Source of the DNA: Hominimerdicola alba 8
GTDB lineage: Bacteria; Bacillota; Clostridia; Oscillospirales; Ruminococcaceae
Assembly (NCBI RefSeq): GCF_000178155.2
Contig: NZ_ADKM02000008.1
Span: forward strand, 41,824 to 105,823
Direction of reading: 5' to 3'
DNA length: 64,000 bases
Positions 8,316-17,244 of this stretch are shown piece by piece (the stretch's first letter is position 1; every line of letters begins with the position of its first letter). The notes beneath the pieces were generated by a model, which worked only from the letters and a program-made list of their open reading frames with translations, did not search any database and had not been told where the DNA came from. A program made the translations under genes and the position numbers.

Positions 8316-9374
8316 TCAGACTCTTGCACGCCTGTCATGGGTCTTGTAATACTCTAATTTATCATTATACATTTTCGACTCTGCTGTGACGATGAGTGAA
8401 TTCATGTCCACATTTTTGCCCTCATGAACATCAAATCCGACAGCTGCATGATATCCCTTGCCCGATATCTCACTGCACATATTCTTGATTTTGAAACGCG
8501 CATCTTCATGAGAAATATCCATCGCGAACGCCACATACTCATCACCGCCGATACGATAAGTGTCCGTTTTACCGAACTGTTTTTTTACCGCATCAGCCAC
8601 GAAACGCAGCATGTCGTCACCAGCCTTGTGACCTTTTGTGTTATTCAGTTCGTGCAGACCGTTCACATCGATGTAAATACAACTTATGGAACGCTTGTAC
8701 AACAGCGGGTATTTTCTGAGCCGCCATTCATAGCAATTTCGGTTATTCAGCCCCGTCAGCTGATCTGTTTCACTCATGACATGCAGCTTATTTTCAAGCA
8801 CATATCCGCGTATTTTTGCGCGGTAGACCACCGTTTCCGACACTATGGAAAGCAGTCCGAAAATGATGGCATCAGTCACATCCACCGACAAAACAGGGTC
8901 TATTTTTGTACGCTTGGCGATCAAAATAAAAGCAACTATGTAAAAGATCAGCCAGAATGCCATGCGGATCGGTCTGTCAACAAAGATCAGCGGCACGAAT
9001 ATAAGCATGACCATGAATGTAACTGTCTGTTCTTCGGGACGAGTATACGTAGCTATGGCGATGCCGTAGATCAGAAAGACCGATATCGCCATGTACACCG
9101 ACACATATGTCAGCACCCGAATGCGCCGCGATATAAGCGACACTGCCACCTGCACCAACGAAAAGATCATGCCAAAAATGTAAACAGGCTGTGATGATTT
9201 GAACCCCGTCTGGCTGAACGATAACAGGAACATTATAAAGATCAGCACAGTCGCCACAGATGCAAATACGAAAGCCATCAAACGGTTGTACTCTTCGATT
9301 TTTTCTTTTATCAAATTGTAACTCTCACGGTCGGTATCACCATACAGAGCGTATTTTTTTACCCTTTCAAGCAA
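8316..9374 (-). CDS. Membrane-anchored diguanylate cyclase (GGDEF)
   Basis: Synthesises cyclic di-GMP from two GTP. 352 residues: about six transmembrane helices in the first ~190 residues, then a GGDEF domain with the entry motif DQLTGLNNRNCYE, IYIDVNGLHELNNTKGHKAG and the catalytic signature RIGGDEY (a GGDEF variant). The usual inhibitory I-site RxxD just upstream of the signature is not present (GKTDTYR instead), suggesting no product feedback. The start is a TTG at 9374, with GGAG 10 nt upstream. The nearby ATGs are out of frame and close at once. No phosphodiesterase or effector is nearby. Monocistronic. Confidence 0.9.
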   Translation of the reverse strand: MLERVKKYALYGDTDRESYNLIKEKIEEYNRLMAFVFASVATVLIFIMFLLSFSQTGFKSSQPVYIFGMIFSLVQVAVSLISRRIRVLTYVSVYMAISVFLIYGIAIATYTRPEEQTVTFMVMLIFVPLIFVDRPIRMAFWLIFYIVAFILIAKRTKIDPVLSVDVTDAIIFGLLSIVSETVVYRAKIRGYVLENKLHVMSETDQLTGLNNRNCYEWRLRKYPLLYKRSISCIYIDVNGLHELNNTKGHKAGDDMLRFVADAVKKQFGKTDTYRIGGDEYVAFAMDISHEDARFKIKNMCSEISGKGYHAAVGFDVHEGKNVDMNSLIVTAESKMYNDKLEYYKTHDRRARV

Positions 9375-9409
9375 GTAGCATCATCTCCTGCCGAAAATTG
9401 TTATAACTA

Positions 9410-9438
9410 ATTATATCACAATTTTAAACTCACGTCAA
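9410..9438 (-). promoter_or_regulatory. Sigma-A promoter of the GGDEF gene
   Basis: Minus strand TTGACG (9433-9438), 17-bp spacer, TATAAT (9410-9415). Confidence 0.75.
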
Positions 9439-9490
9439 TATATTTAATAGAATATTATTTACAAAATTTTCTTTAAATATACTATAACTA

Positions 9491-9519
9491 TTGCAAATTA
9501 TGAACAGATATGTTATACT
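9491..9519 (+). promoter_or_regulatory. Sigma-A promoter of sfsA with a very short leader
   Basis: TTGCAA (9491-9496), 17-bp spacer, TATACT (9514-9519) preceded by an extended TGT. The expected transcription start (about 9526) lies only ~10 nt before the ATG at 9536, so the GGTGA (9526-9530) sits at the very 5' end of the message. This promoter also rules out the longer open frame beginning at 9491. Confidence 0.65.
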
Positions 9520-9535
9520 TTTAACGGTGATAGAA

Positions 9536-10222
9536 ATGACATATCAAAACATTATACGCGGCGAATTCATCTCACGCCCAAACAGATTTATCGCAAATGT
9601 ACTGATAAACGGACAGCAACAAGTCTGCCATGTAAAAAATACCGGCAGATGCAAGGAACTTCTTGTTGCAGGTGCAGAAGTCTGGGTGGAAAAATGCAGT
9701 GATCCTGCCCGCAAGACCGCTTACGACCTGATAGCTGTCAAAAAAGGCGACCGACTTATCAACATTGACAGTCAGGCGCCTAACAAAGCTGTTGCCGAAT
9801 GGCTCGAACGTGAGAAGCCCTTTGGGGCTGAATTGAAGCTGTTACGTGAACAGACTTACGGCGGTTCACGGTTCGATATTATGTTGAAGTCCGATAAAAC
9901 GGACAAACGAATATACATCGAAGTCAAGGGGTGCACCCTTGAACGTGACGGAATAGCACTATTCCCTGATGCGCCAACGGAGCGCGGGGTGAAACATCTG
10001 CGGGAACTTGCAGAATGCCGCAGGAACGGCAATGGAGCGGCACTGTTCGTACTCGTGCAGATGTCCGATATTTCGTACTTTTCTCCAAATTACGAAACCC
10101 ACCGCGAGTTCGGTGAGGTCATGAAGGAGGCACAGCGGTGCGGTGTTCGGCTGATGTGCTATGACAGCATCGTCACGCCTGATAGCCTGACTGTCGGCAA
10201 GCCTGTGGAGATAAGACTTTAG
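9536..10222 (+). CDS. sfsA: SfsA family DNA-binding/nuclease-like protein
   Basis: 228 residues, matching the family length. SfsA was named as a sugar fermentation stimulation protein in E. coli. It carries an N-terminal OB-like domain and a C-terminal nuclease-like fold. Landmarks: RPNRFIANVLING, HVKNTGRCKELL, LINIDSQAPNKAV, GGSRFDIML, IYIEVKGCTLERDG, FPDAPTERGVKHLREL and FVLVQMSDISYFSPN. The acidic residues in FDIML and IEVKGCT are the nuclease-like core. The true cellular role is unsettled. The start at 9536 follows GGTGA with a 5-nt gap and fits the promoter immediately upstream. Its 3' end overlaps the convergent SDR gene by 4 nt. Confidence 0.92.
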   Translation: MTYQNIIRGEFISRPNRFIANVLINGQQQVCHVKNTGRCKELLVAGAEVWVEKCSDPARKTAYDLIAVKKGDRLINIDSQAPNKAVAEWLEREKPFGAELKLLREQTYGGSRFDIMLKSDKTDKRIYIEVKGCTLERDGIALFPDAPTERGVKHLRELAECRRNGNGAALFVLVQMSDISYFSPNYETHREFGEVMKEAQRCGVRLMCYDSIVTPDSLTVGKPVEIRL

Positions 10223-10959
10223 AGCCACGCACCATCAACGCGAATTACCTGCCCCGTTATGTAGGCAGAAGCATCGTCTGCCAAAAATTTTACTGCCGCT
10301 GCGACATCATCGGGTGTACCAATGCGGCTGAGGGGTATCTCGTCAACCACTGCCTGCAAGTCTTCGGCAGAAAGTTCGGCATTCATCTTGGTATCGATAA
10401 GCCCACAGCTGACACAATTGACCCTCACCCCGCTCGGTGCGCATTCTTTTGCCAGCGCCCGTGTAAAGCCGATCATTCCGGCTTTTGCCGCTGAATACGC
10501 CACCTCACAGGAAGCGCCTACTTCGCCCCATACCGAAGATATATTTATGACACTGCCCTCATGCCGCGCAAGCATTTGCGGAAGTACTGCCTTTGTCAGG
10601 CGCATATGACCCAGCAGGTTGATATTCATAAGTTCGCACAGTCTATCATCTGTAAGGTCGGTGAAAAGCCCTATATCTGCTGTTCCCGCATTGTTGACCA
10701 GCAATTCCAACTGTCCGAATTTTTGTTCTGTTTCTTCAAGACAGCGCATTATGCTGTCGGGAGCGGTTATGTCGATATGCACCGCAGAAGCTGTCAGACC
10801 TTGTGCGGTGAGTTCTTCCGCCAGAACCTCCGCCTGCTTTTTTCCCGAAGAATAGCCTATCGCGGTAAGATAGCCCGCCTCTGCCAGTCTGCGGCATACA
10901 ACACTGCCTATACCGCCCGAACCGCCTGTGACCAGTGCGGCTTTTTTTATCCTTCCCAT
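10219..10959 (-). CDS. Short-chain dehydrogenase/reductase, FabG-like
   Basis: 246-residue NAD(P)-dependent oxidoreductase of the classical SDR family. The cofactor motif TGGSGGIG is near residue 12, NNAG in the centre, the catalytic Ser in INISSVWG, the YSAAK Tyr-Lys pair, and a C-terminal ITGQVIRVDG. These match 3-oxoacyl-ACP reductase-like SDRs, but there is no fatty-acid gene nearby and the substrate cannot be told. The start at 10959 has AAAGGA 8 nt upstream; the longer open frame upstream lacks a ribosome binding site. It is convergent with, and overlaps, sfsA by 4 nt, leaving no room for a separate terminator. Confidence 0.88.
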   Translation of the reverse strand: MGRIKKAALVTGGSGGIGSVVCRRLAEAGYLTAIGYSSGKKQAEVLAEELTAQGLTASAVHIDITAPDSIMRCLEETEQKFGQLELLVNNAGTADIGLFTDLTDDRLCELMNINLLGHMRLTKAVLPQMLARHEGSVINISSVWGEVGASCEVAYSAAKAGMIGFTRALAKECAPSGVRVNCVSCGLIDTKMNAELSAEDLQAVVDEIPLSRIGTPDDVAAAVKFLADDASAYITGQVIRVDGAWL

Positions 10960-11014
10960 AATATCAGTCCTTTCGGTATTATTATAACACATTAATGCGA
11001 CCTTTGCAAGGTGT

Positions 11015-11044
11015 AAAAACTGCCCCCGCATCGGCGGAGGCAGT
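11015..11044 (-). terminator. Terminator of the 49-residue gene
   Basis: An 11-bp GC-rich stem with one wobble (11019-11029 with 11034-11044), 4-nt loop, then five T residues on the minus strand. It begins 6 bp past the stop of the small gene at 11050-11199. Confidence 0.85.
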
Positions 11045-11049
11045 CTGCG

Positions 11050-11199
11050 CTATTCAGCACTTGCATCATGGTTTCGGAGGTCATCGAAGCTGACTGCACC
11101 AAGTTCTTCACCGACAGAAAAGCGCTTATCAAGAGGCTTATAGACCTTTGTGCCGTCTATGGGGTCAACAGGAGGAGGTAGTTCTTTGGGTTCGTTCAT
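11050..11199 (-). CDS. Small acidic protein, unknown
   Basis: A 49-residue product beginning MNEPKELPPPVDPIDGTKVY and ending NHDASAE. It is proline-rich at the start and acidic throughout, with no membrane segment or known motif. AAAGGAG lies 7 nt before the ATG, a TATAAT lies ~20 bp further upstream and a strong terminator follows, so it looks like a genuine independent small gene. Function unknown. Confidence 0.6.
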   Translation of the reverse strand: MNEPKELPPPVDPIDGTKVYKPLDKRFSVGEELGAVSFDDLRNHDASAE

Positions 11200-11330
11200 G
11201 GCTGTACTCCTTTCTATAATTATAGATTTAGTTTGCGCCGATCTCTGCGAGATATTCCCGCATGCCATTTCCAGTTTTTGGCGTTTAAGTACATTCTATC
11301 GTACAGTAAAATTATGGCTTTCAAAATCTA

Positions 11331-11359
11331 TTGTATTGTGAAAAAATATGTGTTATAAT
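11331..11359 (+). promoter_or_regulatory. Sigma-A promoter upstream of 11393
   Basis: TTGTAT (11331-11336), 17-bp spacer, TATAAT (11354-11359) with extended TGT. It probably drives the membrane protein and sbcDC, since no terminator separates them. Confidence 0.75.
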
Positions 11360-11392
11360 ATACCTATCACGAACTTGCAAGGAGTGTAAAAA

Positions 11393-11938
11393 ATGAAATA
11401 CGATAAGAAGAGCGCCCGCATCTACGCGCTTCTGAAAGGGTTACAGGCTGAGTTTTTCGGCATTTTTGTCATGCTTTTTTTCTGGGCAGTGGCAAAAGCG
11501 ATGGGGCTGTTCGCAAACCTGATGTTCGGCTTCACGGGACTGATGTGCGTGGTCTGCATTCTGGCTGACTATGGGCTGAAACAGGGCAGTTCAGCAGCTT
11601 CGGCAGACAAGCTGCATGATGACGATGTGGGCAGTAAATTCGGCTGGCAGCTGGGGCTGATAGCAATGATGCCATTTGCGGTGACCGCTGCCTTGCTAAT
11701 GATATCAAAACTCAGCGGCGGATTTGATTTTCTGGCAATTTACAAGTTAGCTAACGCTTGTCTTTTCCCGCTGCTGGATATCTTCGCGCATTCGCCTGAT
11801 ATCAAGGACTTCAGGCTTGGAGTCTTCGCGCTGATAGTCCCCTATCTGGCACTTTTTCCGATATCGACCTATATCGGCTTCAAGTGGGGCTACAACAAAG
11901 TTGATCTGAAGGATATGATCGTCTACAAAAAGAAGTGA
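11393..11938 (+). CDS. Four-helix membrane protein, unknown
   Basis: 181 residues with about four hydrophobic helices (roughly 17-37, 42-60, 88-106 and 137-160) and a basic tail ending VYKKK. The loop after helix 2 is charged and Ser/Ala-rich (KQGSSAASADKLHDDD). I do not recognise a named family. AAGGAG precedes the ATG with an 8-nt gap. It lies 27 bp upstream of sbcD in the same direction, so it is probably co-transcribed with sbcDC, but no functional link is evident. Confidence 0.7.
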   Translation: MKYDKKSARIYALLKGLQAEFFGIFVMLFFWAVAKAMGLFANLMFGFTGLMCVVCILADYGLKQGSSAASADKLHDDDVGSKFGWQLGLIAMMPFAVTAALLMISKLSGGFDFLAIYKLANACLFPLLDIFAHSPDIKDFRLGVFALIVPYLALFPISTYIGFKWGYNKVDLKDMIVYKKK

Positions 11939-11965
11939 CCGCTTATTACCGAAAGGAGCAGATAC

Positions 11966-13099
11966 ATGAAACTTGCACATATCGCTGACCTGCATCTCGG
12001 CAAAAGGCTTGATAATTTCTCGCTTTATGAAGATCAGCAGCATATACTCACACAGATCATTGACATAGCGCTGAAAGAGTACTGTGACGGGATACTGATA
12101 GCGGGCGATGTTTACGACAAGAGCATGCCCTCAGCGGAAGCTGTGAGGCTGTTCAACGATTTTCTTACAAAACTCAGCAAGACCGACCTTTCGGTCTACA
12201 TAATAAGCGGCAACCACGACAGCCCCGAACGTGTGGATTACGCCAGCGAGATGCTGAAAAAAGCAGATATACACATCTGTGCCGAATATAACGGCAAGCC
12301 TGATATAGTCACTGTCAGTGATGGATACGGCGAACTGGACATATGTCTGATGCCGTTTGTAAAGCCCTCGACGGTAAGGGCTTACCACCCCGATGCCGAG
12401 ATCGAAAGCTACACCGATATGATGCGCACTGTCATCAAGGAGAGCGGGATAGATCTTGACAGGCGATGCGTGATGGTCTGCCACCAGTTCATTACAGGGT
12501 CATCTACCTGTGACTCGGAATATGCGGCGGTGGGAACGCTTGACAACATCGACGCATCGGTGTTTGAAGGCTTTGACTATGTGGCGCTGGGGCATCTGCA
12601 CAGTCCGCAGAATGTTGGTAAGAATGCGCGCTACAGCGGCACTCCGCTGAAATACTCGGTATCTGAGATAGCACACAAAAAATCGGTGACGATAGTCGAA
12701 TTAAAGGGCAAGGGCGAGGTGGAGATATCCACCGTTCCGCTGACACCGCTGAGAGATATGATACCACTCAAAGGCAGGTATGATGCGCTGATGTCACAGG
12801 AATTCTACAAGGATCTCGACCTTGACGCATTCTACAGCATCACACTGACTGACGAAGACGAGATACCTTATGTGCTAAACAAGCTGAGGACTGTCTACAA
12901 AAATATCGTTTCGCTGAATTACGACAATATCCGCACAAGGACAGAAACAGTCATAACAGGTGAAGTGAGCACCGAAACAAAATCGCCGCTGGAACTGTTC
13001 TCATCACTGTTCACCCAGCAGATGGGCAGAGAGATGGACGAAGCACAGAGCGAATATGTCAGAAACCTTATTGAAGAGATATGGGGGAATGAAGAATGA
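11966..13099 (+). CDS. sbcD: Exonuclease subunit SbcD
   Basis: Mre11-type nuclease of the SbcCD complex, which cleaves DNA hairpins and processes double-strand ends. 377 residues with the full metallophosphoesterase signature in order: IADLHLGKR, AGDVYDK, SGNHDSPERV, CHQF and ALGHLHSPQ (metal-binding Asp/His/Asn residues all present), followed by the C-terminal capping domain. AAAGGAG lies upstream of the ATG. Its stop overlaps the start of sbcC by 4 nt (ATGA), giving coupled synthesis of the two subunits. Confidence 0.96.
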   Translation: MKLAHIADLHLGKRLDNFSLYEDQQHILTQIIDIALKEYCDGILIAGDVYDKSMPSAEAVRLFNDFLTKLSKTDLSVYIISGNHDSPERVDYASEMLKKADIHICAEYNGKPDIVTVSDGYGELDICLMPFVKPSTVRAYHPDAEIESYTDMMRTVIKESGIDLDRRCVMVCHQFITGSSTCDSEYAAVGTLDNIDASVFEGFDYVALGHLHSPQNVGKNARYSGTPLKYSVSEIAHKKSVTIVELKGKGEVEISTVPLTPLRDMIPLKGRYDALMSQEFYKDLDLDAFYSITLTDEDEIPYVLNKLRTVYKNIVSLNYDNIRTRTETVITGEVSTETKSPLELFSSLFTQQMGREMDEAQSEYVRNLIEEIWGNEE

Positions 13100-15879
13100 A
13101 GCCGCTGACACTTACCATGCAGGCATTTGGTCCTTATGCTGAAAAGACCACCATAGATTTCACCAAGCTGGGCGGACAGGGGCTTTACCTCGTAACGGGC
13201 GACACAGGTGCAGGCAAGACAACGATATTTGACGGCGTATGCTACGGTCTGTTTGGCAGAGCCAGCGGTTTCAGCAGGACGAACGACATGTTCAGGAGCG
13301 AATATGTGGGCGATGATGTTAAAACATATGTAGAACTCGAATTTCGTTATGGAGGAAAGACCTACAAGGTACACCGCGAACCTAAGCAGAAGACGCTGAA
13401 AAAGAAAGGAAGCGGTGTGACAGACCTCGCAACTGTAAACGAACTGTTCGCTGAAGGTCAGCTGACACCTGTTGCATCGGGTGAAGAAAAGGTCAACAAG
13501 GCGATAAAGGAGATACTGGGACTTAATTATGAGCAATACCACAATGTTGCCATGATAGCGCAGGGCAGTTTCGCAGAACTGCTGAACGCATCTACCGAAG
13601 ACAGGACAAAGATACTGGGTGCTATCTTCCAGACAGGAAAATATGCGCAGTTACAGGAAAAGCTGAGGGTGAACACCAACGAAGCAAAGGACAGCTATGA
13701 CCGTTCCTGCGACCATATGCTGCAACTGCTGAAAGGTGTCGAACTTAGCGATGATGACCCCGAATATGATATGATACGCTCGGCGGCTGAAAGTGCAGAC
13801 AGCGTGAAAGCGGCTGAAAAATACATCGAAGACTGCTGTGTAAGGGCGCGTGACTTTGAGGAAGAGAGAAGCAAGGAAGCATCACAAGCCCATGCCGCCG
13901 CCGAAAAGGCACACAAGTCTGCCGCCCTTGAACTTGAAAACGGCAGAAAACTGGGTGAACTCTTCGACAAACTGACAGATGTGCAGAAAGGGCTTGAAAA
14001 ACTTTCGCCGGAACTGACAGCGGCGGCATCAAATGCGGAAGAACTCCGTAAACGCAAGCCCGAACTGACAGAACTTATCGGCAGGACAGCCGCTGAGAAA
14101 AAACAGCTGCCGCTATATGACGAAGCTGAAAGGCTGCTGACAGATTCAGTGACACTGCAAAGAAACGCGGCAAAGCTGAAAAACGACCTCGACATACTGG
14201 GCAGCAGCATCAAGAGCGACAACGAGCGCCGCGAGGTGCTGAAGCAGTTTATCGATAGTCTGGGAGATATCGGCGCACAGCTTGCAAATACAAAGAACGA
14301 GATAGAGAACCGAACGAAAGAACTTGAAGAAGTAACAGCTGTAGGAAAAGACCTTTCGGAAGCAGAAAAACTAGGTGCGGAAGTGCAGTCGGCGCTGGAA
14401 GAATTTAATTACAAAAAAGAAGAAAGTAACAATGCCAACTCCGAGCATATCCGCCTTTTCAACCTTTACATTTCCGAACAGGCGGGTCTGCTGGCGGAAG
14501 AACTGGAAGAGGGCGTTCCCTGCCCCGTATGCGGTTCGACCCATCACCCGAACAAGGCGCACAGATCTGAAAAAGCCCCCGACAAACAGGCTGTGGACAG
14601 AGCAAAGGCTGTACTTGACAAGGCTATGAATGAAACAGAAAATGCTTCCCGCAGGTACGCAGCTGCACAGGCAGCGCACAGGACGGCTCTTGAAAACGCC
14701 ATCTCACGCGCAGGCAAGTACGGCGAGGGTCTTACACCGGAACAGGCGCTTCAAAACACACGCGAGCAATACAAGGTCATAAACAAGGCATTGACAGAGG
14801 CTAAAAAACTCAGTATCGAACTGACACAAAAACGGGGGAAGAAAGATCAGGCAGAGCGTGAACTTACCGAACTGGAAGCCCGTGTAAAGCAGAACGAGCA
14901 GAAACTCAGTGAGGGCAGCAGCAATCTTAATGCCATGAACGCCACTGCCGAAGAAAAGCGCAGACAGGGCGAAAAACAGCTTGCAGACCTGCAATATCCA
15001 AATAGGCGCGAAGCCCTCGCGAAAATAGCTGAGATGGAAAAGAACTGTGATGCTCTGACAAAGGCTATGGACTCGGCAGAGCAAAAACTGGCTGAACTTG
15101 AAAAACTCAGCACTGAACTTAACGGAAAACTTAAAGCGCTGAAAGAACAGACTGCTGACAAGGAAAAGCCCGACTTAACGGCGCTGGAAAAGGCTCTGAA
15201 AGAAGCCGAGATAAGTGTGGCAGATGCTCTCGACAAGCGCGACCATGCAAAACACAGACACAATTCGGCAGAACAGCTGGTCAAAAGGCTGCACGATGAA
15301 CTTATCCGCAACAGGCAGCTGAATGATGACTATGTGATGAAAAAGTCGGTCAGCGATACTGCAAACGGCTCACTTTCGGGCAAACAGAAAGTTCCGCTGG
15401 AAACCTACGTGCAGATGGAGTTTTTCGACAAGATACTGGCAAACGCCAACGTAAGACTGCTGCAAATGTCTGACAAGCAGTACGAACTGATACGCAGCAG
15501 CAATTCAAAAGGCAGGTCGAAATCAGGTCTTGAACTTGATGTAAAAGACCATTTCGGCAGCAGCGACAGAAGCGTGAAATCGCTGTCAGGCGGAGAGAGT
15601 TTCATGGCATCGCTGGCACTGGCTCTGGGCTTCTCGGACGAGATACAGCGTTCGACCGGCGGCGTGCAGATAGATTCGATGTTCGTGGATGAGGGTTTTG
15701 GCAGCCTTGACGAACAATCGTTGGATAAGGCGGTGAAAACTCTGACAGGTCTGGCTGAAAACTCGCGCCTTGTGGGAATAATCTCACATGTACACGAACT
15801 GAACGACAGGCTTGACAAGAAGATAATAGTCACAAAAGAAAAGGGTAAGGGCAGTCAGGTGCGCATCAGCCTTGAATAA
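13096..15879 (+). CDS. sbcC: Exonuclease subunit SbcC (SMC-like ATPase)
   Basis: 927-residue Rad50-type partner of SbcD. Walker A is GDTGAGKTT (residues 35-43). Long coiled coils rich in Glu, Lys and Ala run from ~170 to ~470 and ~510 to ~740, separated by the zinc hook CPVCGS at residue 476. The C-terminal half carries the ABC signature LSGGES (~829) and Walker B MFVDEGFGSLDEQ (Asp865). The order and length are normal for the family. The complex opens and degrades hairpin and blocked DNA ends. Its 3' end overlaps the convergent spmB by 14 nt, so transcription from the two sides must collide or terminate inside the opposite gene. Confidence 0.96.
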   Translation: MKPLTLTMQAFGPYAEKTTIDFTKLGGQGLYLVTGDTGAGKTTIFDGVCYGLFGRASGFSRTNDMFRSEYVGDDVKTYVELEFRYGGKTYKVHREPKQKTLKKKGSGVTDLATVNELFAEGQLTPVASGEEKVNKAIKEILGLNYEQYHNVAMIAQGSFAELLNASTEDRTKILGAIFQTGKYAQLQEKLRVNTNEAKDSYDRSCDHMLQLLKGVELSDDDPEYDMIRSAAESADSVKAAEKYIEDCCVRARDFEEERSKEASQAHAAAEKAHKSAALELENGRKLGELFDKLTDVQKGLEKLSPELTAAASNAEELRKRKPELTELIGRTAAEKKQLPLYDEAERLLTDSVTLQRNAAKLKNDLDILGSSIKSDNERREVLKQFIDSLGDIGAQLANTKNEIENRTKELEEVTAVGKDLSEAEKLGAEVQSALEEFNYKKEESNNANSEHIRLFNLYISEQAGLLAEELEEGVPCPVCGSTHHPNKAHRSEKAPDKQAVDRAKAVLDKAMNETENASRRYAAAQAAHRTALENAISRAGKYGEGLTPEQALQNTREQYKVINKALTEAKKLSIELTQKRGKKDQAERELTELEARVKQNEQKLSEGSSNLNAMNATAEEKRRQGEKQLADLQYPNRREALAKIAEMEKNCDALTKAMDSAEQKLAELEKLSTELNGKLKALKEQTADKEKPDLTALEKALKEAEISVADALDKRDHAKHRHNSAEQLVKRLHDELIRNRQLNDDYVMKKSVSDTANGSLSGKQKVPLETYVQMEFFDKILANANVRLLQMSDKQYELIRSSNSKGRSKSGLELDVKDHFGSSDRSVKSLSGGESFMASLALALGFSDEIQRSTGGVQIDSMFVDEGFGSLDEQSLDKAVKTLTGLAENSRLVGIISHVHELNDRLDKKIIVTKEKGKGSQVRISLE

Positions 15880-16387
15880 GCAGCCGAACTGTCAATGACG
15901 ACAATATGAACCCAGTGAGATCAGCTGCGGCAGCCGCAATAAAAATGCGGCTGTCGGGCTTTTTTCTTTGGGCGGCAGAATAAACGGCAATGGTATAAAA
16001 AGTAGTTTCGGTGGACGCCATAAGCACGCTCGCCGTTCTGCCTGCGAAGCTGTCAGGGTGGACGCGGCTGAAAAGTCGGCTGACAGCAGCGAGCGCTCCG
16101 CTGCCCGATATAGGACGAATAAACGCAAGATCAAGGCATTCTTTCGGGAAGCCGAGCCATTCGGTCACAGGTGATAACAGCGCAGCAAGCATTTCGGCAG
16201 CACCCGAAGATGTGAACATACCCACCGCTGTCATAAGCAGAACAAGCATGGGTATCAGCCCGAAAGCAGTTTGCAGACCCTCCCTAGCGCCCGCTGAAAA
16301 TTCCTCAGCGAGGTCAACGCGGCGGGCAAGTCCGTACAACAATATGAACATTATCATCAGCGGAACTATCATGTCAGTTACGCGCAT
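15866..16387 (-). CDS. spmB: Spore maturation protein SpmB
   Basis: 173-residue membrane protein of the nucleoside-recognition (Gate) superfamily, needed with SpmA for spore core dehydration in Bacillus. About five helices. Conserved stretches include IPMLVLLMTAVGMFTSSGA, FIRPISGSGALAAVS, the STETTFYTIAVY segment, and a short hydrophobic C-terminus. It starts inside the 3' end of spmA (14-nt overlap), the usual arrangement. Presence suggests sporulation ability or ancestry, or a moonlighting transport-like role, as many non-sporulating relatives keep this pair. Confidence 0.92.
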   Translation of the reverse strand: MRVTDMIVPLMIMFILLYGLARRVDLAEEFSAGAREGLQTAFGLIPMLVLLMTAVGMFTSSGAAEMLAALLSPVTEWLGFPKECLDLAFIRPISGSGALAAVSRLFSRVHPDSFAGRTASVLMASTETTFYTIAVYSAAQRKKPDSRIFIAAAAADLTGFILSSLTVRLLIQG

Positions 16388-16949
16388 CTTTATCTACCCC
16401 CGAAAATAGTATCGCCGCCGTAACACAGCCAACTGCCGCCGCCGAAAGCGAAGTGACAAGCACCGCAGGCAATATCTCAAATGGCGCGGCAGAACCGTTT
16501 TCTGCCCGCAGCGCGGCTATCGTCACGGGTATGAGCTGTATCGAGGCGGTGTTAAGTACCGTCAGCAAAGCGGTATTGCGTTTGGGACGCGAACCTTTTC
16601 CAAGCGCTTTGACTGCGGCGATGCCTGTTGGAGTGGCAGCATTGCCCAGACCCAACAGATTTGCTGTCAGATTAAGACTGACTGCCTTGCGCGAATCGTC
16701 ATCGAGTCTGCCAAAAAGCAGCCTTACCACAGGTGACAGCGCAGCTGACAGCTTTGCAGTAAGCCCGGATCTTTCTGCCACACGCATCAGACCGCACCAC
16801 AAAGCCATCGAACCTCCCAGAAAAACTCCCAGTTCGACTGCATCAGTACACGCACTGACAGCCGAAGCTGAGATATCTTCCCACGACCCGTTCAGGCAGC
16901 CCGCCGTCACAGATATCAGCAGCATGACCACAATGATAAATGAAAGCAT
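16374..16949 (-). CDS. spmA: Spore maturation protein SpmA
   Basis: 191-residue membrane protein, partner of SpmB. Landmarks: the N-terminal helix MLSFIIVVMLLISVTAG, ELGVFLGGSMALWCGLMRVAE, and the conserved NLTANLLGLGNAATPTG stretch with its Asn-rich core. LNTASIQLIPVT and a final helix follow. The start at 16949 has AGAGGA in front of it; the open frame continues upstream to 17030 without a ribosome binding site. First gene of an spmA-spmB pair. The upstream gap 16950-17244 contains the divergent promoter of the AbrB-like gene. Confidence 0.92.
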   Translation of the reverse strand: MLSFIIVVMLLISVTAGCLNGSWEDISASAVSACTDAVELGVFLGGSMALWCGLMRVAERSGLTAKLSAALSPVVRLLFGRLDDDSRKAVSLNLTANLLGLGNAATPTGIAAVKALGKGSRPKRNTALLTVLNTASIQLIPVTIAALRAENGSAAPFEILPAVLVTSLSAAAVGCVTAAILFSGVDKDARN

Positions 16950-17151
16950 ATAAGTCCTCTTTTCTGTACTTTTGGTAAATAACCATTCGTTAACTAATAT
17001 TTTACATTTATTAATTAGAATAAATACCAAAATTAGTAATATTCAATACCCAAATTATGTCAGGAATTATTCAGACAGGTAATATTCAGATGTGCATTGT
17101 GCCGAAATTTGGTAATTCATGCAATATATTTGACATTTTCGTTAGTAACGC

Positions 17152-17180
17152 TTGACAAATGATAACTAAATTGGTATAAT
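17152..17180 (+). promoter_or_regulatory. Perfect sigma-A promoter of the AbrB-like gene
   Basis: TTGACA (17152-17157), 17-bp spacer, TATAAT (17175-17180), with extended -10 TGG. Together with the palindrome just downstream it suggests a strong promoter under repression. Confidence 0.88.
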
Positions 17181-17197
17181 ATTAACATGATGATGTT

Positions 17198-17212
17198 GAC
17201 CGATAGTCGGTC
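17198..17212. promoter_or_regulatory. Candidate operator palindrome
   Basis: GACCGA-TAG-TCGGTC, a perfect 6-bp inverted repeat with 3-bp centre, centred about 18 bp after the predicted transcription start of the AbrB-like gene. Position and symmetry fit a repressor site, possibly for autoregulation. It could also form a small hairpin in the leader. Inference only. Confidence 0.4.
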
Positions 17213-17244
17213 GAAATTAATAGGAGAAAGGAATTGATCATCTC

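Noticed and set aside
13695..15833. Several minus-strand frames inside sbcC
   Set aside because: They are serine/cysteine-rich shadow frames opposite the Lys/Glu-rich coiled coil and have no start signals.
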